Below are positions 20,067-30,597 of a stretch of DNA of 64,000 bases, in pieces. The position numbers and the translations under genes are program-made. The notes beneath the pieces are model-generated. The model did not search any database, was not told the origin of the DNA, and saw only the letters and a program-made list of their open reading frames with translations. Positions within the stretch are counted from its first letter, which is position 1. Each line of letters starts with the position of its first letter. The DNA is from Nicotiana tabacum (Eukaryota > Streptophyta > Magnoliopsida > Solanales > Solanaceae), in NCBI RefSeq assembly GCF_000715075.1, contig NC_134095.1, positions 50,272,806-50,336,805 of the forward strand, read 5' to 3'.

Positions 20067-22139
20067 TCAATGTGGGGCTTGACCTGGATGGCCTCCCAGC
20101 GTACGATACATCCTTTCCAACTCTATTGCTAGATGACGAGCAAAAGTGGGCGTATGCTCTGTAAACCTTTCATAATCCATTCCTTGGCAGTTTACATAAC
20201 TTTGAGATGTGAAGACTGCCAAGTCGTGGACTTGTGCCCTGAAACCTTGGAGACGTTGGTCTTGGTCTTGCAATTGCTGCTGACGAGTGGTGGCTATGTC
20301 TCTGACACGGTTTTCACGATCTAAAGCTGATTCTAATAGAGCTCGGAGTCTGGCCTGCTCTAATCTTGCTTGTGATCTTTCCCTGTCGAGGTCTGCTTGT
20401 TGGTATTCTCTGTTGCATCTTCTTGCCTCTTCTAGTTGTGCACGAAGCTGGTCTTCTGATCGCATCCAATAGTCTTTTTCCTTCTTGAATTGAGCCTTGT
20501 CTTTTTCGGATTGCCTATCCTGGCGTACCTTGTTAGATCTGGCTTCTTCATTTAATTGTTGGATCCTTTCTTTTGCTTTGCTCAATGCCCTTTCGTTTTC
20601 TGCAAGAATGGAGTCAAAATCTTGCATTTTTTCGAAGAGATTGGCGATGGTTTTTTGATCTTTCCAGCTTCTCTTTGGCGTTTCAGAGACTCTTTTCATT
20701 TTTTGGAATCGAGCATGAAGATTTTCATTCTCACAAGCTAGACTCTTTTTCTCGCCTTTGGCTTCTTGTTCTTGCAAATCTTTCTCCAAACTGAGGCTTC
20801 TTAGATTTTCTTTTAGGGCATGGATAGTGGCTTTGTACCCTTTTTCTTTTTCTCCCCAGATTAACCGCTCTTGGATTTTATCATTGAAATTTTGAACATG
20901 GGGTCTTTTTGTTGGCCTTTTTAGCTCAGGTTCCGGTACATCATCCACGCAGGACCGCTTTTCGAACCACCTTGCATATCCAGGATTTATCTCACCCTTG
21001 GTAGCGTCTAGGACTTGAGTATCACTTTTCAAGTATCGGCACCCATTCCACATCTGCTGAAGTAGAGCTTCGGGAATAGTGGCTTCTGGGTGTAATTCGA
21101 TTACTTGCATACTCAAATCTTCCTCATCAGGAACTATTTGATATCTCCCTAGTTGCCTTAGGACTCTTAGTGGTGCATATGGCTGAATGCTTCTCAATCC
21201 CAATAGTAGTAGATAACTATTTGAGGTTGACATATGTATTACTTCTCTCATCGGGAGCCATCCCAGAGTCCATTCAATTTGATTTGCCGTTAAAGCCTTT
21301 AGATGAGATACCCATGCTTCTATCCCTTCTGGAGCTTGGTAATTTTTTGTTCTTTCCTCATAGCTCTCGATGCAATTAGCTCTGTTCGACCCATACTGTA
21401 TGATCTTGGGTTGTTGTTGGAGATGTTCAATCACCCACATTTGCAACAAAATTTTGCATCCTTCGAAAACCTTCGCCCCTGATTTGCATAAAGTCAAAGC
21501 CCGATAAATATCTGACAGAATGATGGGGACAAGGGTGTGATTTTCTTTAGTGGTGAGGATTTGCACAATTTTTGCGGTGCGAATATCAATTGTTCGCTCT
21601 TTATTTGGGAAGACCATGACTCCTAGAAAAGCCACCATGAAAGCAAATCGTCGGTGTATCTGCCAAGTGTCTTTGTTTTGTTTATTAGTAAGGCCTTTCT
21701 CATGAATTTCGAACCCATCTGACTTTCCAAATCTGGAATACAAAAAGTTGAAGGAACAACCTCCATTGATGACATTGCTTTTCCTGATTTGACTGCTGAT
21801 GTTCAGAAGACCGAAGAATCGATGTATTGAAGGAGCCTTTGTGAATATCAAGCTTTGATTTCTTAAACTTCCGTCAAAACCAACATAGCCAGCTACCTCC
21901 TCTAATGTAGGAGTAAGCTCGAAGTCAGAGAAACGGAAAACATTGTGAACAGGGTCCCAGAAAGTTACTAATGCCGTAATCAGATCATCCCGAGGCTCAA
22001 CTTTCATAATGTCCGTGAGATTTCCCAAATGCTTGACGACCCATTTTTGACCGTCTTCGCCCAAATCATACCACCACATTTGAAGCTGACATAGAAATTC
22101 CTCCGTACTTGTGGATGAGGGGCTTTGTGTGGTGCTCAT
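20067..22139 (-). CDS. Ogre-1 ORF1 protein, function unknown
   Basis: 690 residues from the Met in MSTTQSPSS, chosen because Ogre-2's ORF1 also starts MST; an in-frame Met 11 codons earlier (22172) is possible. Residues 1-420 form a globular domain with FRFSDFELTPTLEEVAGYVG, EWTLGWLP and SIQPYAPLRVLRQLGRYQ, all conserved in Ogre-2. It resembles the plant-mobile-domain type of transposon-associated proteins, but I cannot confirm that. Residues about 430-640 are charged, E/K/R/Q-rich and strongly coiled-coil-like. An extra ORF upstream of gag is a hallmark of Ogre. No catalytic motif is seen. Conservation and intact frames suggest a needed role, possibly in particle assembly, RNA handling or silencing suppression; this is inference. 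Confidence 0.9.
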   Translation of the reverse strand: MSTTQSPSSTSTEEFLCQLQMWWYDLGEDGQKWVVKHLGNLTDIMKVEPRDDLITALVTFWDPVHNVFRFSDFELTPTLEEVAGYVGFDGSLRNQSLIFTKAPSIHRFFGLLNISSQIRKSNVINGGCSFNFLYSRFGKSDGFEIHEKGLTNKQNKDTWQIHRRFAFMVAFLGVMVFPNKERTIDIRTAKIVQILTTKENHTLVPIILSDIYRALTLCKSGAKVFEGCKILLQMWVIEHLQQQPKIIQYGSNRANCIESYEERTKNYQAPEGIEAWVSHLKALTANQIEWTLGWLPMREVIHMSTSNSYLLLLGLRSIQPYAPLRVLRQLGRYQIVPDEEDLSMQVIELHPEATIPEALLQQMWNGCRYLKSDTQVLDATKGEINPGYARWFEKRSCVDDVPEPELKRPTKRPHVQNFNDKIQERLIWGEKEKGYKATIHALKENLRSLSLEKDLQEQEAKGEKKSLACENENLHARFQKMKRVSETPKRSWKDQKTIANLFEKMQDFDSILAENERALSKAKERIQQLNEEARSNKVRQDRQSEKDKAQFKKEKDYWMRSEDQLRAQLEEARRCNREYQQADLDRERSQARLEQARLRALLESALDRENRVRDIATTRQQQLQDQDQRLQGFRAQVHDLAVFTSQSYVNCQGMDYERFTEHTPTFARHLAIELERMYRTLGGHPGQAPH

Positions 22140-22895
22140 TTTGTATCTGAAATTTAATTTTAATAAAGTCAAAATTTATTTTGGGAAAATTTATACTAAA
22201 ATTTATTTTCGATTTTTTTTTCATTAAATATTTTTATTTCAAAATTTAAAACTATTTTTTTTCGAAAATTTTAAAACAACCCATTTTATTCCTTGCTTCT
22301 TACCATGATTTTATTTAAGCTGGTCAACAAGCATGTTTGAGGCAAATGAATGCACAAGTAGCAAGTAGGATGCATCATGATGGTCTTTTAATTTTGGGTT
22401 CACCTGTCCTAGACAGACCCAACCCCTGTGTTGAGTCTCCAAGGGCAAATGCATATGATGCAAATATTCGTTCCTACTAGGGATCCGGTACATGGCTGAG
22501 TTATTCTAAGTGTAAAACCTTAGGTTGATTGTTCTAAACCTGGCTTACCCAAACGGACAGTTTGAGCCGAAGTGGGGGTAACGTACAGGGAGCACGAAAG
22601 TCTGCCCGGCCTAGTTACTTGTCCCAACTCCGTCTTATTTGGTATGACTTTAACAGAAAGGTGGGTCACGCGCACGTGTACACCATAAATTCAGAAGACT
22701 CAGAAAGAAGGGGGTTTCGTAGCAGTTGTATATATTCACAATTCAAATAATATTAAAGCGGTAAAAAAAACATTTAGCATATTAGCATATAAACAGTTGA
22801 AAATTATATAGTAAGTAAAGCCAATAAAACAGATATTTTAAGCTCGAATTCTTTAAACCCTGAACCAATGGTTCTGGGTTACGGCAACATTTTAG
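22140..22895 (-). other. Ogre-1 untranslated leader between PBS and ORF1
   Basis: No supported gene. It contains a G-box-like block cacgcgcacgtgtacacc (about 22668) similar to one in the LTR (cacgcgcacgtgtacac near 23344). Confidence 0.6.
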
Positions 22896-22913
22896 TCCCC
22901 AGCAGAGTCGCCA
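22896..22913 (-). other. Primer binding site of Ogre-1
   Basis: The minus strand reads TGGCGACTCTGCTGGGGA, 4 nt (GCTC) inside the 5' LTR end. It is identical in Ogre-2 (54669-54686). It fits the tRNA-Arg-type primer reported for Ogre elements; the tRNA identity is from memory. Confidence 0.85.
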
Positions 22914-23007
22914 GAGCTGTCGCACCTCCTTTTAGCCGCGCCCGCGGGGCGCGTCGGGAGTTTTCTCCAATTAAAGGACAGTCGAAACGGGATTTGTTTA
23001 TTTGTTT

Positions 23008-23018
23008 CAGAGTCGCCA
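23008..23018 (-). other. PBS-like sequence inside the 5' LTR of Ogre-1
   Basis: The minus strand reads TGGCGACTCTG, identical to the first 11 nt of the real PBS, whose first base is 105 nt downstream (22913). Ogre-2 keeps 10 nt at 54566-54575, 103 nt before its PBS. Confidence 0.6.
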
Positions 23019-26000
23019 CCTGGGAATTTTGAGGCGTCCCAAGTCACCAATTATAATCCCTGAATCGAGGAGAATATGACTCTGTTTATTTTTCTGCGAA
23101 CCAGAAATCCTGAGTAAGGAATTCTGTTAATCCGGAAGAAGGTGTTAGGCATTTCCGAATTCCGTGGTTCTAGCACGGTCACTTAACTGTTTTTATTATT
23201 GGCTTAATCATCTTGATTTTATTAAATAGATTGATGTTATCTGATTTTACTACCGCTTATACTTATCGTGATTAAGGACCTTCTTTGAATCGAATTACGC
23301 GTACGTATATTCGAGTTGTAAATTAAAAAGATGCGAATTGTGTCACGCGCACGTGTACACAATTACTTTTGACAATATATTTATTAAGCACATTTTTTTT
23401 TTCGAAATTGCGTTGAATCAAGAATGATTATTTTTCTTAAATAATGAACCGTACATATTGGATTTTTATGAAATTGATTTAATGCTTTTAGAAAAATCCT
23501 TTTATTAAATAATCATTCGAAATTGCGCGTACGCATAATTCGAAATTTTGTTTTTAAAGTATAATCAGGGTACGCGAACGTATCCCTAATTGCGCAACAT
23601 ATTTGTAATGATATTATGGAATTTTCAAAAAAAATGTTTGTTATAGCACGAGAAACCTCGTTTTAAGATGTTCTTTAAATTTTTGGAAAATAATCCACAA
23701 TTTATTAAATATCGACCATTGATTATAATTTCCGAATATAAATCATATTCATTCCAATTATTCAAATTCAAAAGACAGAATAAAAATATGATTAATACTA
23801 ACTTTAAAACAAATGTGACATATATAAATATGCCAAAGAATAAATTGCATATGAAACCGAAAATAAATAATTCATAAAGGAAGGAACTATTTTCCGAGAA
23901 TTTTCGTGATTACTTAATGCAAATTCTATTTTTAATTACCATTGATTTAAGAAGTTGCCATTTGTATATATACAACTCAACTTATTCTCACATGCTCGTT
24001 TTAATCTTAATAGACCTAATTATTTGGTCACTTTGTTTTATGAAAGTAGATAAGCATCAAATTTATAGAAAAGGCGTTATTATGCAAGTTAATTCAACAA
24101 AGTTACCTTACATATAACCTAACTGTTTGGCGTAAATATTCATAACGTTTTAACATCATGATGAGCTATACCAACTTACTTTACTCATATGATTATACCT
24201 GTCATCATACCATATAATAACTTATACCAACCTAAACAAAAAATCATATTTGTTACAAGATATTCTACTAATGTAACTTCTTAATCATTACATTTAACTA
24301 ATGGTATTATGGGATGTAATCAATGGCCCATTTTTATGCCTCACTCCCTGTTTTGACAATTCACGTATATCTATACCAATGAGATTTCGGAATAGCTAAC
24401 ATTATTACAAAACTTTATATGAATTTCAAAATAAGACAATTTAACTCATAGCTATCAAATTGAATTCACTATTAGTTAACTAACATAAAAATGAAATTAG
24501 AACTAATGAACTTGGACAATTGGAAAATAACATTTCAATTCAAGCTTCATTGACGGGTCATGCTGAAATCTCTTTCCGACTTAAAATTTAAAAGACATAT
24601 ACCTGAAAATGGAGGTAGAAGAAGTAAGTTTCAGCAGTTACAGCAGTAACAAATTCAGTAGAATATACTGATAACACAGTAAATCTGATCAAGAATAGGA
24701 TTCGAAGAGCCCAGATGCACAGTAAGATACTTTGAAAGACACTTCAGATTCTAACTGAACAGTGGAATCACACAAAGTTGAACAGATTCAACACAAGAAC
24801 AATATTTCAGATTTCAGCTTTTCTTCAGTTACAAATTCAGTTTGTTTCTGATTTTCTGTTTCTGATGCTGTATCTGTGTGTGAGTGTATATGTGAGTGTT
24901 CTATTTTCGGTTTCCTTTCTTTAAAATCTCAGCCCTCAAAATCTCTTAAAGATTATCTCTTAAAAATTCTCTCTGCCTTTCTTTTTCTTTCTTAGAATCT
25001 TCCTTCTGAAAAATTCTGCCCTTAGAAATTCTCTATGAAAATTCTGTTTTTTCTTCAAAATTCTGTTTTTCTCTCTTAAAATTCTCTCTTAAAAATTCTC
25101 TCTCCAAATTCTTGTTAAAATTCTCTGTCTTTTTTTTTTGAACTGTCTGTCCAGCTCCTGTATTTATACAGGGCTGGTCCTAGGCAATTTAAGTGTTTCT
25201 TGGACCCCCTTCTTCTTTAAAAAAAACAGAAAATCCCATTATGTAAAACCTTTTCCCTGATTTTCAGCAGCCCATTATCCCTTGTTCCCCATTAGTATCA
25301 TTAACTAATAGCCACTAACATTACATTATAATATACTAGTACTAACACCCTGTTTTTTACTGCTCATTCCCAGAAATGCCCCTGAAATCTTGATGTTATT
25401 ACTGAAAAATCAGAACCTATAACAAAACAGATTCTAAAATCTGTACAAACTTAGTTATCTCCTGATTTACAGCTATAACCAATCCTATTAACTTCCTAAC
25501 ACAATTGCATTTGACCAACTTTTGCAAACTTGAATTCAAACTGGACATTACAGCAATATTATACTGAATTCAGAACTAACAACATATTACTGCAATTATC
25601 AAAACAATTCAGACTGGACTTAATACTGAACTAGAATCAAACACACACAAGATCATTGTCAATACTGACAATGTCCTGAAACTTTAATGTTCAGAAAATA
25701 ATATATACAACATACATTTGAATTCACTGATTCACAGACAATCATGATTTAATTGACGAGCATTAATCAATTGACTATTTACAACATTTGTCAATAATTA
25801 GTCTAAAATAATAGAAGCAGACTGTTTTAGTCAACATTTTCAGAAATGAAAAAATTCGTAATATAATTAATCGACGAACTTAATCGAGTCGATTACACAC
25901 ATTATAAATAACCACAACCAACAGAAACAATTCACATTCGGATTAAATAGACAGAAATGACAGAATTGATCAAAACAAATATGAAAAATTAACAAGCTAT

Positions 26001-26112
26001 TAATACGGACAACAATACACGTAGAATACACAAAATAAATAGAAAAATACCTCTGAACTTTAATCAGACTCGATCCCAACTCAGCTTCGGATTTTTGTTT
26101 GAAATCAAACAG

Positions 26113-26156
26113 ACCTTAGTCGAAGTATTTTCCACTGAAAATACTTCGACTAAGGT
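26113..26156 (-). promoter_or_regulatory. Perfect 20-bp hairpin in the Ogre-1 transcribed leader
   Basis: The same sequence as 8281-8324: 20-bp arms, 4-nt loop, about 570 bp downstream of the TATA box, so it would be in the RNA leader. Confidence 0.8.
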
Positions 26157-26353
26157 CGATTAAACCTCAATCCTTGAATCAATTTGGACAAAAAATCCAG
26201 AAATTTGGTATTTCTAGGTTTCCTGAAGGCTCGATTTGGGATCTAATCATTTCTGGTTAGATTCGAGAGAAACCAAGTATGACACAAGGGTGAGGGAAGC
26301 CTAGGGGTTGATTGGTGTCACTTTGGAACAGATCTGGGTAATTTTTTGTTTGA

Positions 26354-26615
26354 CTCGAATCTTCAAAAGAAGATTCGAGAAGCTCTGAAGTGATTCGAGC
26401 CAAACTATCTTCAGATCCATAACAAGGGTTGTTAGGGGAAGCCATGGTGTTAATTTGGGGTTGATTGGTTTAAGTCTGAACTTGGCTCGAATCTTCAAAT
26501 GAAGATTCGAGAACCTCCAGGGAGATTCGAACCAAGCAGGTAACATATTCGGATAGAGGAGGCTCAGGGGGTTCTGGGGTGTTACTTTGGTGACCGGCGG
26601 CGTTGATGCCGCCGG
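26354..26615 (-). promoter_or_regulatory. Cluster of three further leader hairpins in Ogre-1 5' LTR
   Basis: ctcgaatcttc hairpins at 26354-26379 and 26486-26511, and the GC-rich ccggcggc/gccgccgg hairpin at 26594-26615. The order from the TATA box (GC hairpin, ctcgaatc hairpins, 20-bp hairpin) is the same in Ogre-2. Confidence 0.65.
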
Positions 26616-26726
26616 GTTTCAGGCGAAGGGGAATAGGGGCGGCTAGGGTTAGGGGTCTGTTTGAGAAGATGATGAACAGGAGAGGATGGGGGGGTGTTTA
26701 GTTAGGGGCCGGGGTAAGGGTTTGGG

Positions 26727-26735
26727 ATTTATATA
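26727..26735 (-). promoter_or_regulatory. TATA box of the Ogre-1 LTR promoter
   Basis: The minus strand reads TATATAAAT, 740 bp into the LTR. Ogre-2 has ATATATAAA at the matching place, 731 bp in. Transcription should start about 30 bp downstream. Confidence 0.7.
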
Positions 26736-27475
26736 GGGGTGGGATGGATCGATATCGTCCGTCCGATCAAGCAAGATGAAAGGCCAGGATTAATTCATTA
26801 AACCAAACGACGTCGTTTGATTTGAAGTTGGGGTCGGATTGAATCGGGTTAATGGATCGGGTTATGGGTTGCGGGTAAGGGTGATGAGATCTTGGCCGTT
26901 GGTTGTATTTAATCCAACGGCCCTTGATTAGAGATGACCAAACGACGTCGTTTGGTATCAGCTTGGGACTGGGTCAGACTTGGCTGTTTGGATTGGGCTG
27001 TGGGGGGATTTAACGTTTTGGGCCTGGATTTTAATCCAGGTCCAATTTTGTATAACTTGTGCTATTTTTTTTTATCATTTTTTTTTTTTTATCATTATTT
27101 TCTAATTTCATTATTAATTAACAAAAATCTTAATTAAAAATTATAAAAACAAAATTACCATTACAAAGATATTAATTACCTTTTTAACAACTATTAACAC
27201 ATAGACAACATTAATCACACAGTGGAACATTAAAAATAGAACAAAATGCATATTTTTATGATTTTATTTAAATTATCTCTTAAATGCATAATTAAATCCT
27301 ATATGCATGCAATATGTATTTTATTTTATTTTTATTTTATTATGACAAATATAAACATTTACGGACATAATACAAATATTTAACACCACGCAAATTCACA
27401 AGTTACACAGTAAAAGAAATTTATTTTGATTTATTTTGGAGCAATTTTTCGTAATGCAAAAATCACGTGCTCACA

Positions 27476-27480
27476 CCGTA
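27476..27480. repeat. Target-site duplication ccgta of Ogre-1 (right)
   Basis: Partner of 5079-5083. Confidence 0.95.
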
Positions 27481-28237
27481 TACATTGCCAAGCCAGAAGG
27501 CAATACAAGAACTGGTGCTGTAGTCAAAGCTTTCTTGAGCTTCTGGAAGCTATCCTCGCAATCATCGGACCAACGAAATGGAGCACTCTTCTGGGTCAAT
27601 CTAGTCAAGGGTGATGCAATAGATGAAATGTCGTGCACGAATCGCCGGTAATAACCTGCTAACCCCAGGAAACTCCTGATCTCGGTCACTGAAGTAGGAC
27701 GTGGCCAACTCTAAACTGCCTCAATCTTCTTGGGATCAACCTTAATACCCTCTCCTGATACAACATGCCCCAAGAACGCCATTGACTCTAGCCAAAACTC
27801 ACACTTGGAGAACTTAGCATATAGCTTCTGCTCTCGCAAGGTCTAAAGCACTACTCTTAGATGTTGCTCGTGCTCCCCCAGGCTACGTGAGTATACCAAG
27901 ATGTTGTCAATGAAGACGATAACAAAGGAATCAATATAAGGCCTGGATACCCTGTTCATCAAGTCCATAAATGTTGCTGGGGCGTTAGTCAAGCCAAAGG
28001 ACATCACCAAAAACTCATAATGGCCATATCTAGTCCGGAATGCAGTCTTCGGAACATCCGAGTCCCGAATCTTCAGCTGATGATAACTTGACCTTAGGTT
28101 TATCTTAGAGAACACCCTAGCACCCTACAACTGGTGGAACAAATCATCAATACGAGGCAAGGGATACTTGTTTTTTATGGTGACTTTGTTCAACTGGAGG
28201 TAATCAATGCACATCCGCATAGTCACATCCTTCTTCT
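27476..28237 (-). pseudogene. Tekay-1 reverse transcriptase and start of RNase H (broken)
   Basis: The RT palm and thumb are read in pieces on the minus strand: [12 protein letters not shown], [32 protein letters not shown] (27843-28115), then FLGLAGYYRRFV and SAPFRWSDDCEDSFQKLK (27471-27689). The catalytic FIDD motif reads FIDN (N codon at 27903-27905), so the enzyme would be dead. Stops occur between segments. Ogre-1 cuts the domain at ccgta; it resumes at 5083. Confidence 0.85.
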
Positions 28238-28981
28238 TCACAAATAACACTGGTGCACCCCAAGGCAATACACTGGCCCTAACAAACCCTTTCGCAACAA
28301 CTCCTCAAGCTGCTCCTTCAAATCCTTCAACGCCTTAGGAGCCATACGGTACGGTGGAATATATATAGGCTGGGTACCTGGAGCCAAATCAATACAAAAA
28401 TCAATATCACGATCCGGTGGCATGCCAGGAAGATCAGAAGGAAATACGTCGGCAAACTCTCGAACCACTGGAACTGAATCAATCATCGAAGACTCTGCGG
28501 TGGTGTCCCGAACATAAGCTAGATAAGCCAAACACCCATTCTCGACTATATACCGAGCCTTCATGAAAGAAATAACCTGACTAGGTATATCAACTGTGGA
28601 ACCCTTCCACTCTAACCTCGGCACCCCTGGCATCACTAGTGAAACAGTCTTGGCATGGCAATCTAGGACGGCGTGATATAAAGATAACCAATCCATGCCC
28701 ATGATGACCTCAAAATCGATCATATCCAGCAACAAGAGATCTGCTCTAGTCTCAAAACCACAGAATGTGACCACACAAGACTGGTAGATCCGATCCACAA
28801 CCACAAAATCATCCACATGAGTAGACACATGGGCAGGAGTGCCCAAAGGCTCAGAAGAAATAACTAGGAGATGAGAAAACACAGATGATACATATGAATA
28901 AGTAGACCCTGGATCAAATAATACCGAAGCATCCCTACCACCGACGGAGATAATACCTGTGATGATGGCATATGAGGCCAA
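28238..28981 (-). pseudogene. Tekay-1 protease and RT N-terminus
   Basis: 247 open residues: aspartic protease active site LFDPGSTYSYVS (about residues 21-32), FEVIMGMDWLS and CHAKTV, then the RT lead-in [35 protein letters not shown] frameshift then leaves the RT frame ([13 protein letters not shown] instead of the expected SPWGAPV-type sequence). DPGS in place of DSG/DTG is usual in Tekay. A chain of pieces of one gag-pol gene. Confidence 0.85.
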
Positions 28982-28999
28982 TGTATCTGGCCTGGCCGG

Positions 29000-30597
29000 A
29001 AGGGCATAGAATCTGGCTGGAGCACCGGCTGGCTCGCCTCCACCTGACTAAGAAGTAGCTGGTTGACCTCTCCCTACCTGACCTCCACCTCTAGGATGGC
29101 CCCTACCAGCTTACCCTCCACCTCTAGGTGGCTGGACAACTGGTGCTAAAATCATGGGCTGCTGACCTTGCTGCACCGCCTTGCCCCAAAATCAGGGCAT
29201 TATCTCCTCATGTGACCAAGGTCTCCGCACTCAAAACAACCACGTAGTGCGGTGGCCTACTGCCCTGATGGCTAACTTTGAAAACCCGTAGATCCACTGG
29301 AGGAAGCCTGGATAGCCGGTAGGCGGTATGAACTCTCCGGCATAGAACTGAAATAGGAACCAGAAGAATCTGGGGGACCTGAATACCCGCTGGAGGAACT
29401 CTGAATAGCTGGTGGGCGATAAGAACTCTCGGTCATAGCACTAAAATAGGGGCACACTAGAGCACCTCGAGCAAGTGGTGGTGCTGAATATGGGGGCTTG
29501 TTGGGCTGACCCCTCCCAAACTGGCCTCTACCCCTAGTCGGGGCACCTCTGAACTCTCTGGAGAATCTAGCCCTCTTATCCTGCTGCATCTGCTCTCTAC
29601 CCCTATGACGATATCCCTCAATCCTGCGAGCGATCTCAACCACTAGCTGATACCTTATACCCATCTCTACCTCTCGGGTCATGCCTGCTCGAATAGTAGG
29701 GTGAAACCCTACAACGAATCTCTACACTCTCTTTGCATCTGTGGGAAGTATCATGAGTGCATGGAGAGAAAGCTCAGAGAACCTCGCCTTATAATCGGTC
29801 ACTGATATCTGACCCTACTCAAGATGCTCAAACTGATACCGCAGCTTTTCCTTCTCAGAGGGTGGAATGTACCGATCCAAGAATAGTTATGTGAACTGAC
29901 CCCAAGTGATGGGAGGAGAACCTGTTGGTCTGCTAAGAACATAGGACTGTCACCATCTACGGGCCCTACCCTCAAGCTGAAAAGTAGTGAAGTCAACTTC
30001 ATGCGACTCCAATATCCTCATGTTGTGTAGTCAGTCCCTGCACCTGTCTATGAAGTCCTGAGCATCCTCATGATGCTCGCCCCCGAAGACCGGAGGGTGA
30101 AGTCTAGTCCATCTGTCCAACAGTTTCTGCAGGTCACCATCCACAGCTGGTCTTGGCTGGGGTGCCACTACGGTAACTGGCTGGGCCCCATCTTTGGGTA
30201 ATGCACTCGGAGTCTAATACACTACAACTGTATGACCAGGAGCCTGAGCAGTAGGGGTCTGTGCTCCCCCTCCCACCTGTGATATAGCTGGATCTACTAG
30301 AAATAACCTAGCCGGAGTCATAGTATCCATGAACTGCAACATACAGCCCATGATCTCCTGAAATATCGGTGCTGTCATAAAGTCTGTCGAGGTAGGCTCA
30401 GCTGCAGGCACCTCACCCTGCTCCTCAATGATAGGGTCTCCAGCGGGATCTGCTGGTGGTACCACTGGGAAAACTCTAGGGTGCCCTCGTCCCCTACCAG
30501 GGGCCGGTGCCGTCCCCCGGCCTCTGCCTCGGCCTCTAGAACCACGGGGAGCAGCTCCGCCCGGGTCTGGAACATCAAACGTGCGTGTCCTCACCAT
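29000..30597 (-). pseudogene. Tekay-1 gag (broken)
   Basis: It starts MVRTRTFDVPDPGGAAPRGS and an RG-rich tract (30214-30597). A Gag core follows with stops (29700-30210), then an open C-terminal part (29272-29682; REFRGAPTRGRGQFGRG and repeated SSYRPPAIQ/SSYRLPAIQ). The zinc knuckle near 29190-29240 reads CFECGDLGHMRR-stop-C: a TAA (29200-29202) sits inside the CCHC. The RG-rich start is typical of Solanaceae Tekay Gag. Confidence 0.8.

Larger units (their letters stand above)
5084..27475 (-). mobile_element. Ogre-1: nearly complete Ogre/Tat-type Ty3/gypsy retrotransposon, 22.4 kb
   Basis: Minus strand: 5' LTR 22918-27475, PBS 22896-22913, ORF1 20067-22139, gag-pro 16097-19564, intron 15918-16100, pol 12440-15917, 3' untranslated region with tandem array, PPT 9639-9652, 3' LTR 5084-9638. 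Great length, ORF1 upstream of gag, an intron before pol, a second RNase H and a repeat-bearing 3' UTR are the known hallmarks of Ogre elements. The two LTRs differ by only about 14 substitutions plus a few homopolymer changes in 4.55 kb (counted by eye), so the insertion is recent. The only coding damage seen is a pair of compensating frameshifts in gag. Confidence 0.95.
22918..27475 (-). repeat. 5' LTR of Ogre-1 (4558 bp)
   Basis: Bounded by TGTCGCACC (22918) and TGCTCACA (27475), followed by the target duplication ccgta. It holds the promoter (26727-26735), AAACGACGTCGTTT palindromes, the hairpin series 26113-26615 and the PBS-like site 23008-23018. The region downstream of the TATA box is unusually long (about 3.8 kb). 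Confidence 0.95.
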
